A stretch of 64,000 bases of DNA from Siccibacter colletis (GCF_000696575.1 NZ_JMSQ01000001.1:291417-355416); one strand, 5' to 3'. Shown: positions 1 to 8,042, counted from the first letter of the stretch. Numbers and translations: made by a program. The notes: generated by a model from the letters alone, not told the origin.

Positions 1-61
1 AATGTCACCCGATCAGAAACAGATGGCGCTTGACCTACTGAAAGCCACGCCCGCCGCTTAA
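1..61 (+). CDS. 3' end of an unidentified rightward gene
   Basis: A reading frame on the + strand runs from the window edge to a TAA stop at 59-61, with a rho-independent terminator directly behind it. The last 19 codons read MSPDQKQMALDLLKATPAA. The gene body lies outside the window, so the product is unknown. It points toward the SOS gene at 35-238, as expected for a gene at the accessory end of a P2/186-like prophage. A 19-codon free-standing gene is possible, because an ATG sits at position 2, but a longer gene is more likely. Confidence 0.4.
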   Translation, partial: MSPDQKQMALDLLKATPAA

Positions 62-238
62 ACCCCCGCTTTGGGGGTTTTTAATTTCATTTCTGACTAC
101 GTCCTGCATTTCTTCAGCCATCTCGCTTATCCAAACCAGTGCGACAGTGCGATCTTTGAGGTTGGCACAATCAATGGTCGCAATCCTTGCAAGTAACTCG
201 ATGCGCTCCAGCTTCGCTGACGCCTCAAAAAAATCCAT
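35..238 (-). CDS. Small SOS-controlled prophage protein, 67 aa
   Basis: The ATG at 238 is preceded by a strong GGGGGG ribosome site. The longer frame, starting at 268, would run through the LexA operator and is rejected. The product begins MDFFEASAKLERIELLARIA, is largely helical and acidic, and has no signal peptide. It lies downstream of gene A on the same strand, where 186-like phages keep LexA-regulated genes such as tum. I see no clear resemblance to Tum or DinI, so the function is open. Its perfect upstream LexA box suggests induction by DNA damage, perhaps to help prophage induction; that role is inference. Confidence 0.55.
   Translation of the reverse strand: MDFFEASAKLERIELLARIATIDCANLKDRTVALVWISEMAEEMQDVVRNEIKNPQSGGLSGGRGFQ
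61..82 (+). terminator. Rho-independent terminator
   Basis: AACCCCC, a short loop GCTTT, then GGGGGTT followed by a T-run. It begins at the stop codon of the partial gene at the left edge and lies inside the 3' end of the convergent small gene. Confidence 0.75.
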
Positions 239-258
239 TTGACCCCCCAATAATTTTT

Positions 259-278
259 TACTGTACATTCATACAGTA
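259..278 (-). promoter_or_regulatory. LexA (SOS) operator
   Basis: The sequence TACTGTACATTCATACAGTA fits the consensus TACTGT-N8-ACAGTA in every conserved position and is nearly palindromic. It ends 20 bp upstream of the ATG at 238, so it probably overlaps that gene's promoter. Confidence 0.85.
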
Positions 279-358
279 TACATCCACTAGAGTTTTCCGA
301 AAGACGTTTTGAATATTTTTTACAATAATCCAATAAATATCATAACGTTGGTGACTAG

Positions 359-2383
359 CTATGCCCAGCCTGGCCAAATTTCTTCTGCCGGTGAGGCATA
401 GCGCTCAATGAGTCGTCCATTTTTATAAATTAACGATGATTGCCCAAAACTCAGGGCTGCGCCCCGCGTTAAAATGTCTATTTCTTCATCACTACCATCA
501 AAACCACGGCGATTCAGATCCAGTTTTAACCGTCTGCGGGTTCCACCCTCAGTACAGTTATTGACAGAACTCCAAGGGGCGGCGATGCCGCCAGAAAAAC
601 CCGCCTCCGCTGGCGCTTCGGCCAACTTCGAAACCTTCTGCCACTTTACCAGGCGCGTACAAATTTCAGAGCCAGGCAGGCGCGGGCTATACACTCCCTG
701 CACCCGTTGAATATCTTCCGCGTATTCGTTGCCCTGCTTCGTAATTTCATAAGCGAGACGAACAACCAGATCCCGGCGCGCAACAAGGGGGCCGCCCTGC
801 GCCTGTGTATATGACGCCCAGCATCCGACATCAGCAGCGGCCAGAACAGCATCCATTTCCTGGTCAACTAATCGCTGCTCACGCAGCCGACGCAGCTCGC
901 GCCAGACCGTTACCGGCGCGCCGCCAATCTGCTGAAACTGGCGAATACGCCAGCGAGACGCCCACGCAGCCACAGATTTAGCCATATCACGCATACTTTC
1001 CCCGGTTTCGTCGTCCTGCTCCCCGTCCATAGCGTAACCGTCGATATTTTTAGATATGTATTTTGCGATATAGCCCGTCGCTGACCCCTTTTCAGGATCG
1101 ATAGGCTCAACGTGAAAACGCGCCTTAAGCGCGTGTGGGGTCTGTAATTCTTCAGAATCTGCGATACGGGACTGATAGCAAAGAATGTCGCGCACCGTTT
1201 CGACATCCTGCGGGCGCATAAACAGCAGCATATGCCAGTGCGGTGTCCCGTCGTGATGCGGCTCAACCACGCGGAAGCCAAACACATGAATCCCGGCGCG
1301 GGAAATAGCGGCGCGCGCCTTGGCCCACACATTGCACAGATAACGCTGCGTGTCCTGCGGGTTACAGCCATTCCACTGGCCGACAAAACCGCCCTTGCTG
1401 TGTACAGCATGGAAGCGTGACGGCGCTGTGATGGTATAGAACTCACCAGCCAGCCCCTGATCGTTGGCAATATCCTCAAAGCCACGCATACGCACCATCA
1501 ATTCGCAACGACGTATGGCCGGATTGGCAACGCTGCGATGCACCATGCTATCCAGCGCAATGCGGTTTCCTTCATCGTCCATCAGGTCGAATTTTTTGAA
1601 AAACTCCAGGTTGCGCTTTTTCTGCTCGACCCATTCGCCCAGGGTTTTACGCGAGACGTAAGCGCTGGCCGCTTTTTGCACCTGGCCAACAGCTATGGCC
1701 ATATGCTCACGTTGCAGATCACGCGCTCGCTTCAGGCGCAGATACCACCACTCCGGCGCCATCAGGCGCAATATGCCGGACTGCGCCTGGCGCTCGGTTA
1801 ATTTGTCTGCACAATAAGCGCCCCAGTAAGGGGCAGTGAAATTGATAGTTTGAGTAAGCGCGCCCAAATGGACGTATGCCAGGGCTGTGCGCCGGGAAAT
1901 TTCCTCGTCGCTCCGGGCCTCACCCTCAAGTGAATCAGAAAAGTTATAAAGCTCCTGAGATAGCCAGGTTGCGACCTGCCCGGCCAGCTTCTTCAGCTCT
2001 GCCCGGTCAAGAGACGGCAGACGTGAAATCATCTTGCCGAAAGGCAGACTGGAAACATCCGGCGACAAGGCATACCGCGCCATTACTGTGCGCAGCCGTG
2101 GCAATACGCTCTGACCAATCGTATGGCGTAAGAACGTATTGGCGCGACGACGCCCATCATGTGGGGCATTGAATAATTTTTCGTAGCGTTGGCCAAAATA
2201 CCCGGCTAACCAGTCGGGCATTTCATGCAGGTACTGGGAACGAAAATCATGATCGGCTGGATTCACCTGCCATAATTTGCGCTCAGTCAGCGTTACATCT
2301 TTCGGGGTTCCCGGTGCGAAATGCTCTCGCCGCCATGCATCGACAGCATGATGATTTCCTACCGACAAAACATCATCACTCAT
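359..2383 (-). CDS. A: P2/186-type replication initiation endonuclease gpA
   Basis: 674 aa, in the size range of gpA of phages P2 and 186. This HUH rolling-circle initiator nicks the phage origin and binds the DNA 5' end through tyrosine. The HUH motif TPHWHMLLF has its histidines at about residues 382 and 384, and the two candidate catalytic tyrosines lie in YIAKYISKNI at about 438 and 442. The N-terminal 300 residues are the usual basic helical region of the family. The ATG at 2383 overlaps the stop of a 20-codon reading frame, suggesting translational coupling. It is the last gene of the leftward early operon that starts at Cox. Confidence 0.93.
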   Translation of the reverse strand: MSDDVLSVGNHHAVDAWRREHFAPGTPKDVTLTERKLWQVNPADHDFRSQYLHEMPDWLAGYFGQRYEKLFNAPHDGRRRANTFLRHTIGQSVLPRLRTVMARYALSPDVSSLPFGKMISRLPSLDRAELKKLAGQVATWLSQELYNFSDSLEGEARSDEEISRRTALAYVHLGALTQTINFTAPYWGAYCADKLTERQAQSGILRLMAPEWWYLRLKRARDLQREHMAIAVGQVQKAASAYVSRKTLGEWVEQKKRNLEFFKKFDLMDDEGNRIALDSMVHRSVANPAIRRCELMVRMRGFEDIANDQGLAGEFYTITAPSRFHAVHSKGGFVGQWNGCNPQDTQRYLCNVWAKARAAISRAGIHVFGFRVVEPHHDGTPHWHMLLFMRPQDVETVRDILCYQSRIADSEELQTPHALKARFHVEPIDPEKGSATGYIAKYISKNIDGYAMDGEQDDETGESMRDMAKSVAAWASRWRIRQFQQIGGAPVTVWRELRRLREQRLVDQEMDAVLAAADVGCWASYTQAQGGPLVARRDLVVRLAYEITKQGNEYAEDIQRVQGVYSPRLPGSEICTRLVKWQKVSKLAEAPAEAGFSGGIAAPWSSVNNCTEGGTRRRLKLDLNRRGFDGSDEEIDILTRGAALSFGQSSLIYKNGRLIERYASPAEEIWPGWA

Positions 2384-2442
2384 CGTAAACCGCCTATAGC
2401 ATGCAGTTCCTTAATCACGCTGGCTGCGTTGCTATCAAACAT
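2380..2442 (-). CDS. 20-codon reading frame coupled to gene A
   Basis: An ATG at 2442 with purine-rich AGAGAAAG upstream opens a 20-codon frame, MFDSNAASVIKELHAIGGLR, whose TGA overlaps the start of A (ATGA type). P2-like phages usually have a small gene just before A. The frame may be a coupling leader or the tail of such a gene displaced by the rightward insert at 2523-2825. Short length makes this uncertain. Confidence 0.3.
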   Translation of the reverse strand: MFDSNAASVIKELHAIGGLR

Positions 2443-2522
2443 ATTCTTTAGACTTTCTCTTTGATTACATGGCATTGGTTCTGTAGCCTCGGGCAAAACT
2501 GAGTGTGACAAAAGGTACTGTG

Positions 2523-2825
2523 ATGCAACATAAATTGTTTAAGATGAAAGACAGTTTGAATTTGCCTTCATATGATTCAGCCATTGCTGCATGGCTTGAA
2601 AAACAGCAGGAATCCCTTCCCGGAGTTCCATATAAAATCCTTATTTGCAACGAGAACGTTTTTTACAGAGCCATTACGTGTGATGGGCTGGACGAATACG
2701 TTGCAGCACGTGAGTTTCTCCTGTCTCTGGATCTTGTAGATGCATCGGACTACGGAATGGGTTTGAAGGATTACGACTCTGTATTTTTGAGTCAGGAATA
2801 TATTGACCGGGCATCTTCTCGGTAG
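2523..2825 (+). CDS. Hypothetical 100-aa protein, inserted against the operon
   Basis: The ATG at 2523 is preceded by AAAGGT; a GTG six codons upstream is a poorer start. The 100-residue product starts MQHKLFKMKDSLNLPSYDSA, is acidic, and has no membrane segment. I recognise no family. It is the only rightward gene within the leftward early operon of the prophage, which is typical of a late-acquired independent gene (moron). Its codon use looks more AT-rich than that of gene A. Confidence 0.55.
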   Translation: MQHKLFKMKDSLNLPSYDSAIAAWLEKQQESLPGVPYKILICNENVFYRAITCDGLDEYVAAREFLLSLDLVDASDYGMGLKDYDSVFLSQEYIDRASSR

Positions 2826-2873
2826 ATCCAGCAAACGCCACAACAAGGCACTGACTTTTAGTTAGAGAGGAGC

Positions 2874-3110
2874 TTACTGCCATGCCGCACCACCTTTACT
2901 TGCGATTGCGCACGCTTCAGCACGGATCAATTCAATTATCTCCGTAGCGCTCAACCCATCATTCGCAGCATGTGCCGCAAGCTTATCCAAGCGAAGCGAA
3001 CATAGGTCAGCGGCTGCGGCTTTACCTTCCTGCGTGGCTTTAGTGAGCAGACCTGACAGGTCTTTCATCGGTGCCGGGGTCGTGTCAACGAACATACGTT
3101 TAGATGTCAT
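2874..3110 (-). CDS. P2-like early-region protein, DUF2732 type
   Basis: 78 aa, beginning MTSKRMFVDTTPAPMKDLSG. Small proteins of this kind (DUF2732) lie between cII and A in P2/186-like phages and have no established function. The middle is helical and alanine-rich. The family call is from memory of the N-terminal pattern (basic start, then FVD and PAP) and is moderately sure. It is part of the leftward early operon. Confidence 0.65.
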   Translation of the reverse strand: MTSKRMFVDTTPAPMKDLSGLLTKATQEGKAAAADLCSLRLDKLAAHAANDGLSATEIIELIRAEACAIASKGGAAWQ

Positions 3111-3178
3111 AAAGATTTCTCCAGGGCAAAAGAATCCCCGGCCACGTAAGGGGTGGCCTGAAAATTCAGATGGTTTGA

Positions 3179-3580
3179 TTAGTGGAAAGAAGGGTTTTTG
3201 ATTACTGCGGAATAGTTAGGCGCAGGCGTCTGATGTAGCTCATAGGTTGCGCGCCACCACTCGTGGATTAGCGCTTTGATCTCACCAACACCCAGCGCGC
3301 CCGCCACGTAATAATTGCTGCGAAGCCCGGCCAGCGCCTCAACTTGCGTGGCGTCGCTTTCTGCTTCACGGTAGACGCAGCACCAGTACGCAGCATTTAT
3401 TGCCAGCCAGTGGCGTGGATTGGTGAGGTGCTCCGTATCGTTGAAGAAAAACGGATGCAGAATCACACGTCCGCCTTTAACAGTATTTTTGCTGGTGAAA
3501 GCTTCCGCATAATGCACAGGGACAAGCCAGGCCGAAAACTCCTGCGCCAGCGTTGTACTGTTTACTGAAATGATGCTCAT
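3179..3580 (-). CDS. Hypothetical early-region phage protein, 133 aa
   Basis: The ATG at 3580 directly follows the stop of the next gene upstream. The product is soluble, rich in Trp and Tyr (it contains HEWWRATYEL), with no signal peptide. It sits in the variable stretch between the fil-like gene and A. I do not recognise the family; a role in early takeover or replication is only suggested by position. Confidence 0.6.
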   Translation of the reverse strand: MSIISVNSTTLAQEFSAWLVPVHYAEAFTSKNTVKGGRVILHPFFFNDTEHLTNPRHWLAINAAYWCCVYREAESDATQVEALAGLRSNYYVAGALGVGEIKALIHEWWRATYELHQTPAPNYSAVIKNPSFH

Positions 3581-3991
3581 TTAAAGCTCCTTTAACTTTT
3601 CGCGTTGTTCAATGGTGTACAGAATTTCAGGGGCGATGATCATTTTTACGCCCCGCCCGACATGAACTTTTTTAACTTCAGGCCGGTTCGTTGTTCTGCG
3701 GGAAAAATCGCTATCACGCAGCGTTCCGAAACCCTCAAGCGTCAGGCGCGCCCGCGAAATACCATGGCGTAGCTGGATCATGGCGCGGTAATCCAGACGC
3801 TCGAAAAGCTCAGCCCAGCAACAATTGCTCAGGTGCGCTTTAAAGACTCCGGCCCCCGAATTAACAGCAGCGGCATGAAGTACCACGCCACGCCATTCCG
3901 GGCTTAACTTATCCCACCAGTCAGCGGCCTCGCTGCGGTTGCTGAAGTGCTGGCGGCGTATACGTGACAACCAGACTTCGTTACTGGCCAT
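3581..3991 (-). CDS. Hypothetical early-region phage protein, 136 aa
   Basis: The ATG at 3991 has AGGTGG upstream; the frame could begin three codons earlier at a GTG. It overlaps the end of the preceding fil-like gene by 11 bp and abuts the next gene with no gap, so it belongs to the same operon. The start MASNEVWLSRIRRQHF and the Trp-rich segment WWDKLSPEWRG look like those of small conserved proteins in P2-like early regions. No catalytic motif is visible. Confidence 0.6.
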   Translation of the reverse strand: MASNEVWLSRIRRQHFSNRSEAADWWDKLSPEWRGVVLHAAAVNSGAGVFKAHLSNCCWAELFERLDYRAMIQLRHGISRARLTLEGFGTLRDSDFSRRTTNRPEVKKVHVGRGVKMIIAPEILYTIEQREKLKEL

Positions 3992-4208
3992 GACGACCAC
4001 CTACTGAGCCGCATAAACGACGCGCACTGGTAGTTAGAAGGCGAATCACCGCCCAGTTGCGCATTTTCACCGGCTCGCAAGCATTGAACTTGTATTGATG
4101 GCCGGGGTTCATACGCTGGCCGTTCGGCAACTCAAGCCAGCCGGTTGAACCACTGGCGAGCTGCTTGGATGGTGATTGTTTTTTCAGATAACAAACAAAG
4201 GCTTTCAT
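3981..4208 (-). CDS. Fil-like phage filamentation protein (DUF2724 type)
   Basis: 75 aa. The core LKKQSPS, then GWLELPNGQRMNP, matches my recollection of the Fil family of phage 186, small proteins that delay host division. It lies just downstream of cII, as fil does in phage 186. The C-terminal half is basic and less conserved. The family call rests on that short motif and on position, so it is moderate. Confidence 0.5.
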   Translation of the reverse strand: MKAFVCYLKKQSPSKQLASGSTGWLELPNGQRMNPGHQYKFNACEPVKMRNWAVIRLLTTSARRLCGSVGGRHGQ

Positions 4209-4218
4209 AAACTTCTCC

Positions 4219-4722
4219 TTAAATTAGGCCGGTGGCGCTAGTCGTGACGAGATCAACCGCAGCCGCCAAAATTGGGGCTGACTGAAAACGGTTTTCTACG
4301 GAATAGACGATTAAGGACAAGCTGCGTATCGCATCGCTGGCACGGTCAAGAATTTGATTGCGGCGCGCAGCAGTCATTCGCTCTGCTGACACTGCTTCAC
4401 CAGCTATGACACCAACGCTGGCCGCAGCCGTCAGCGCGCAAAACTGCATATTTTCTGCTGTGGCATTATTAACCGGCACTGACGGCTGACAATTCAACTG
4501 GCGAAGAAGACCATCAAGAATGCGGGGGTCTTCAGTTAGATCGACAATCTCTATCAGTTCCATAAGAGTGAGCTGATGGGCTTGATCAGGATTCAGTTTG
4601 CAGCGCAAGACAGCGGGCCGCATCCCAATCTTCTTAGCCAGTTGCTCGACGTTATGCGCACTAGCAAATGCACGGCAAGCCCTATCAAGGTAGTTATGTA
4701 TGGATACCTTGTAATCGTACAT
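4219..4722 (-). CDS. cII: 186-type CII establishment regulator
   Basis: 167 aa, starting MYDYKVSIHNYLDRACRAFA, followed by a helix-turn-helix-like stretch (VEQLAKKIGMRPAVLRCKLN, residues about 25-44). This is the Phage_CP76/CII family; in phage 186 CII activates the promoter that starts lysogenic repressor synthesis. The ATG at 4722 has AGGA upstream. It is second in the leftward operon after cox/apl, as in 186. Confidence 0.85.
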   Translation of the reverse strand: MYDYKVSIHNYLDRACRAFASAHNVEQLAKKIGMRPAVLRCKLNPDQAHQLTLMELIEIVDLTEDPRILDGLLRQLNCQPSVPVNNATAENMQFCALTAAASVGVIAGEAVSAERMTAARRNQILDRASDAIRSLSLIVYSVENRFQSAPILAAAVDLVTTSATGLI

Positions 4723-4752
4723 GATTCGCGGATTCCTAATTGATAGGGTCTT

Positions 4753-4974
4753 TTACGCCTGGAGCGAAATACGGCATTCGCTCAGTGCTTCGATGGTGAG
4801 GGCCGCCATGTTGATTTCAACTCGGCCACGGGGCATGTCGCCTTTTGCACGAATAGGCAAACGCCCATCACGAATCATGTCGCGGGCAGTACCTTTAGCC
4901 GTACCAGTTAGGCGGCAGTACTCTTCGAGAGGTAAGTAAGGGGTGGGGATGGTGATTGTAATGTTAGGTCGCAT
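4753..4974 (-). CDS. cox: Cox/Apl excisionase and early-promoter regulator
   Basis: 73 aa with a compact winged-helix arrangement: YLPLEEYCRLTGTAKGTARD, then DGRLPIRAKGDMPRGRVEIN. Proteins of this family (Cox of P2, Apl of 186) bind the attachment region as directionality factors and repress lysogenic transcription. GAGGA precedes the ATG at 4974. It is divergent from the CI gene across a 142-bp control region, so it is the first gene of the lytic early operon. Confidence 0.85.
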   Translation of the reverse strand: MRPNITITIPTPYLPLEEYCRLTGTAKGTARDMIRDGRLPIRAKGDMPRGRVEINMAALTIEALSECRISLQA

Positions 4975-5116
4975 ACGTCAAAATCCTCTTTTCATCTGAA
5001 CTCGGCAAAGTTCAGCAACTTTCGCTTTTTGAAAACTACAAGGGCAAGGCTACTTTTCATAATGAAAAATGTCAATGCGAACTTTTCATTTTGAGAATGG
5101 ATTTGCATGATGGGAT
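4975..5116. promoter_or_regulatory. Divergent Cox/CI control region with repeated operator-like motif
   Basis: 142 bp between the divergent cox and cI genes. It contains CTTTTCAT three times on the + strand (starting at about 4989, 5053 and 5082). The middle copy is part of a palindrome, TTTTCAT-A-ATGAAAA (5054-5068). A second inverted repeat, TGAACT-N6-AGTTCA, lies at 4997-5014. These are good candidates for CI and Cox operators at the lytic/lysogenic switch. Which repeat serves which protein cannot be told by eye. Confidence 0.6.
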
Positions 5117-5695
5117 ATGCTGAAAATCGACTTTGATGGGGAAAGCGCTCCGGTACTGGATAGGATTCTTGAGGCTTATGGCTTTACGTCCAAACTGGCT
5201 TTAGCGCAGCATTTTAATCTTGCCGCAAGTAGCCTTTCAGGCAGATACCGTCGTGGTGGGTTCCCTGCTGATTTAGTTGTTCAATGCATGGCAGAAACAG
5301 GGGTTTCATTAGAATGGCTAGCTACTGGCTCAGGAAGAAAGTTTGATAATGACGAGTTGGACATTCTCAAGTTGCCTCGGCAGAAGTTAGTGGATGGACA
5401 GCTTTATGATTCTGGCTATGCAATGCTCGATAAGGTGTTTTTCCGGGCAGGCATTCCCCTACCGTCTGACCCATTTTGTCTTTTAGATGAGAGCGCGCAG
5501 TATATAATCGATCGCAAGTACGCTGAAATATTCGATGGCGAATGGTTAGTTAATATAGAAGGTAAAATCAGTGTTCGTACATTGGTACGAATACCTATAA
5601 GAAAAGTGCGTATCAGTGGTGTAGGAATGGCATTCGACTGCGCATTAGATGATATTGAAGTTATCGGAAGAATTGTTTTAAAAATAACAAACTAA
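5117..5695 (+). CDS. cI: 186-type CI repressor
   Basis: 192 aa. The N-terminal domain (about 1-75) has the CI_N helix-turn-helix, with LALAQHFNLAASSLSGRYRR as the DNA-binding part and the family pattern VSLEWLATG at about 66-74. The C-terminal domain (about 95-190) is the oligomerisation part; I see no RecA-type self-cleavage site. This fits phage 186, where SOS induction works through an antirepressor. It maintains lysogeny by repressing the leftward cox promoter. Confidence 0.88.
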   Translation: MLKIDFDGESAPVLDRILEAYGFTSKLALAQHFNLAASSLSGRYRRGGFPADLVVQCMAETGVSLEWLATGSGRKFDNDELDILKLPRQKLVDGQLYDSGYAMLDKVFFRAGIPLPSDPFCLLDESAQYIIDRKYAEIFDGEWLVNIEGKISVRTLVRIPIRKVRISGVGMAFDCALDDIEVIGRIVLKITN

Positions 5696-5707
5696 TAAGG
5701 ACATGAT

Positions 5708-6259
5708 ATGCTTGATTATAAAAAGGCTACAACACAGCAATTAAAAGAAGAATACAAGCGTTTAGCTGCCGTTGTTTCCGACACACCTTTTGCTACTAAA
5801 AAGGAGTTTTATCACCTGCCGTCAATTTTAAATGAAGGTGAACAACCCATTGCTATTGCAAGTGGAGCTATGGATGGCAATACATGGCTGATCACACTTA
5901 CGAATCAGAGGGTTATTTTTTTAGATAAAGGGATGTTATTTGGCGTCAAGCAAGTTGACGTAAACCTAAGCAACATTGTTAGCGTTGGTGGCAAAACTGG
6001 ACTATTACTTGGGGAAATAAGCATTTCTACAAGCGGACAAAATTACACAATTAAAAATGTTATGAAAGGTGCGGTGATACCATTTACAAACTTGATAAAT
6101 ACCACTCGCAATAACAAACAAGATGAAAATAAAACCAAAGAATCAATCAATGATACTGACATAATCTCACAGATTGAACGAATTGCTGTACTTAAAGAAA
6201 AGGGCATACTTAGCGAAGAAGAATTTCAACAACAAAAGCAACGCATTCTTAATCAGTAA
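5708..6259 (+). CDS. PH-like and SHOCT domain protein, prophage cargo
   Basis: 183 aa. Residues about 35-125 look like a bacterial PH fold (TNQRVIFLDKGMLFGVKQVD, followed by strands). The last 30 residues (ISQIERIAVLKEKGILSEEE) are a SHOCT helix pair, an oligomerisation module. No membrane segment is seen. It lies between cI and int, 12 bp after cI and 2 bp before int, so it is expressed from the lysogenic transcript. A lysogenic-conversion or exclusion function is inferred only from this position. Confidence 0.65.
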   Translation: MLDYKKATTQQLKEEYKRLAAVVSDTPFATKKEFYHLPSILNEGEQPIAIASGAMDGNTWLITLTNQRVIFLDKGMLFGVKQVDVNLSNIVSVGGKTGLLLGEISISTSGQNYTIKNVMKGAVIPFTNLINTTRNNKQDENKTKESINDTDIISQIERIAVLKEKGILSEEEFQQQKQRILNQ

Positions 6260-6261
6260 AT

Positions 6262-7302
6262 ATGTCTATTCGCAAACAACTAGATGGAAAATGGCTTCTT
6301 GATTTCTATCCCGAAGGGAAACCTAAGGGGAAGCCTAGCAAACGTATTCGTAAGACTTTCTCCACTAAAGGCGAGGCTCTGGCTTATCAGAATCACATCC
6401 TTGAAAACATACATATAAAACCGTGGCTGGATGGTAAAGAAGATAGGCGCTCTTTACGAGATTTAGTAGGTCAGTGGTTCGATGAACACGGAGTAACCCT
6501 CGACGATGGTGAAAAACGCAAGGGGGCAATGGCGTTTGCCTGTGAAAGTATGGGGGAGCCGCTGGCGCATGAATTTAATGCAACCATGTTTTCCCTGTAC
6601 CGCAAAAAAAGATTATCCGGTGAGATCGTCAGAACATCACGCGTAAAACAAGTCTCTCCACGGACAATGAATCTTGAACTTGCTTACTTTCGTGCCGTAT
6701 TCAACGAGTTGAAGCGCTTAGGTCATTGGAAACTGGATAATCCACTGGCAGGGGTTCGCCCCTTTAAATCTGAAGAAGGGGAACTGGCTTATCTTGAACA
6801 AGGCGAAATCAGTAGTCTTTTAGAGCAGTGCAAAGCCAGCAGGAACAGCAGTACTTTTTGGGTGGCCTGTGTGTGCCTGGCAACCGGTGCAAGATGGGAT
6901 GAAGCGGAGTCACTGACAACAAAGCAGATTAAAAATCTGAAGGTGAGTTTCTTCAAGACTAAAGGCAACCGAAACCGAACCGTCCCTATTAGCAAACAGT
7001 TCTATGATTCGCTTCCAAAACCAGAAAAATCAGGGCGGCTTTTCACATCATGTTATTCAGCCTTCCGCAAAGCGGTGGAGCGGGCAGAACTTGATTTACC
7101 TAATGGACAGCTTTCGCATGTTTTACGTCATACCTTTGCCTCACATTTTATGATGAATGGAGGTAACATTTTGGTATTGCAGCGCATTCTTGGCCACACG
7201 GATATCAAAATGACAATGCGTTATGCTCATTTTGCCCCTGACCATTTAGAAGAAGCAGCTCGCCTCAATCCTCTGGAGTATCAAGAAAATGAAACCAAGT
7301 GA
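6262..7302 (+). CDS. int: P2/186-type tyrosine integrase
   Basis: 346 aa, usual size for P2-family integrases. An N-terminal arm-binding region is followed by a core-binding domain and a catalytic domain with Arg211 (GARWDEAESL), His286 and Arg289 (HVLRHTF), His312 (GHTD) and the nucleophile Tyr321 (MRYAHFAP). It recombines the phage attachment site with the chromosome. The nearest site is the tRNA fragment at 7914-7970, 0.6 kb downstream, which fits the int-att order of this phage group. Confidence 0.93.
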   Translation: MSIRKQLDGKWLLDFYPEGKPKGKPSKRIRKTFSTKGEALAYQNHILENIHIKPWLDGKEDRRSLRDLVGQWFDEHGVTLDDGEKRKGAMAFACESMGEPLAHEFNATMFSLYRKKRLSGEIVRTSRVKQVSPRTMNLELAYFRAVFNELKRLGHWKLDNPLAGVRPFKSEEGELAYLEQGEISSLLEQCKASRNSSTFWVACVCLATGARWDEAESLTTKQIKNLKVSFFKTKGNRNRTVPISKQFYDSLPKPEKSGRLFTSCYSAFRKAVERAELDLPNGQLSHVLRHTFASHFMMNGGNILVLQRILGHTDIKMTMRYAHFAPDHLEEAARLNPLEYQENETK

Positions 7303-7795
7303 TACCATAGCATTCATCAGTCTCATTGTTTCATTGTTTGCTTTTGTGGCATCCACCTATCCGCATATCATGGACTGGAAGCGAAGCCGCCGCCAATCTC
7401 TTATATATTTTAAAGAACTTATCACCTCGTCAAGTTGGACAAACGAAGGGGATATAACATTCAGCCCTAAGTCCCATTTTAATATTAAGTTTTTAAATGT
7501 GCCGGGCCGTAGCAACATTTACGCAGAACTTGAAGTTAACCGAGATGAGGCAGCTACCCTTCGGGGAAAAATGACTCCAAACGGCACAATGTGGCTAACC
7601 TTAAATTTAATTGTTGGCTGGCGAGAGATTCCTTCAGCTGAGATTGTTTTGAAATACGATGAAGATGAAGATTTACTTATTTATAGCTTCAAGCATTACC
7701 TTGGACAGAACGGTTTGAATGATAATTTATCGAAATTCGACTTCAGCGGAATGCTATGGCGAAACACGCTTGAACTTGAGCGCCAAGAAACTTAG
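7289..7795 (+). CDS. Membrane-anchored hypothetical protein at the prophage end
   Basis: 168 aa, overlapping the 3' end of int by 14 bp. One transmembrane segment at about residues 8-25 (IAFISLIVSLFAFVASTYPH) is followed by a basic patch and a soluble cytoplasmic region. No family is recognised. Genes between int and the attachment site in P2-like prophages are often cargo expressed in the lysogen, including exclusion genes. That role is possible here but not shown. Confidence 0.6.
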   Translation: MKPSDTIAFISLIVSLFAFVASTYPHIMDWKRSRRQSLIYFKELITSSSWTNEGDITFSPKSHFNIKFLNVPGRSNIYAELEVNRDEAATLRGKMTPNGTMWLTLNLIVGWREIPSAEIVLKYDEDEDLLIYSFKHYLGQNGLNDNLSKFDFSGMLWRNTLELERQET

Positions 7796-7913
7796 GTTGA
7801 TGCCCCCTTTTTGCCCCCTTAGAACTCAAACATGCAATAACACTCACCAACATTCAAACCATAACCTGTTGTTTTTCTTGTAAGTTATTGATTTATAATG
7901 ATGGGGCAGCGTT

Positions 7914-7970
7914 CTCATAATCGCTTGGTCGTTGGTTCAAACCCAACAGGGGCCACCAAATAAAACAAGG
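7914..7970 (+). repeat. Left attachment site of the island: 3' fragment of a tRNA gene (CAU anticodon)
   Basis: 57-bp direct repeat of 50598-50654 with two mismatches. It begins in an anticodon loop CTCATAA, continues through the T arm (GTTGG, TTCAAAC, CCAAC) and acceptor strand to CCA at 7958, then AATAAAACAAGG. The sequence matches the 3' half of tRNA-Ile2 (CAU, ileX/ileY type) as I remember it. No 5' half is present, so it is not a working tRNA gene. It marks the junction between the left prophage and the island. Confidence 0.88.
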
Positions 7971-8001
7971 AGTTAGATGAGAAATCGTCTAACTCCTTTT
8001 T
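7967..8001 (+). terminator. Hairpin terminator behind the tRNA fragment
   Basis: AAGGAGTTAGA pairs with TCTAACTCCTT and is followed by a T-run. It overlaps the end of the attachment repeat. The stem differs from the one at the other att copy, so it belongs to the left end of the island. Confidence 0.7.
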
Positions 8002-8013
8002 CTTTGGATGCAA

Positions 8014-8042
8014 TTTGGGTCAGGTAATGGGTCAGGTAAGGA
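8014..8042 (+). repeat. Integrase arm-type repeats, left island end
   Basis: Two abutting copies of TGGGTCAGGTAA at 8016-8027 and 8028-8039. The surrounding 29 bp are identical to 50444-50472 at the other island end. In a circularised island these would lie on either side of the attachment core, the layout of tyrosine-integrase arm sites. The next 80 bp up to the toxin gene hold nothing I can identify. Confidence 0.7.

Noticed and set aside
7914..7958. A complete tRNA gene at the left att
   Set aside because: The D arm and 5' acceptor strand are absent; only the part from the anticodon loop to CCA is present. The same holds at 50598-50642.
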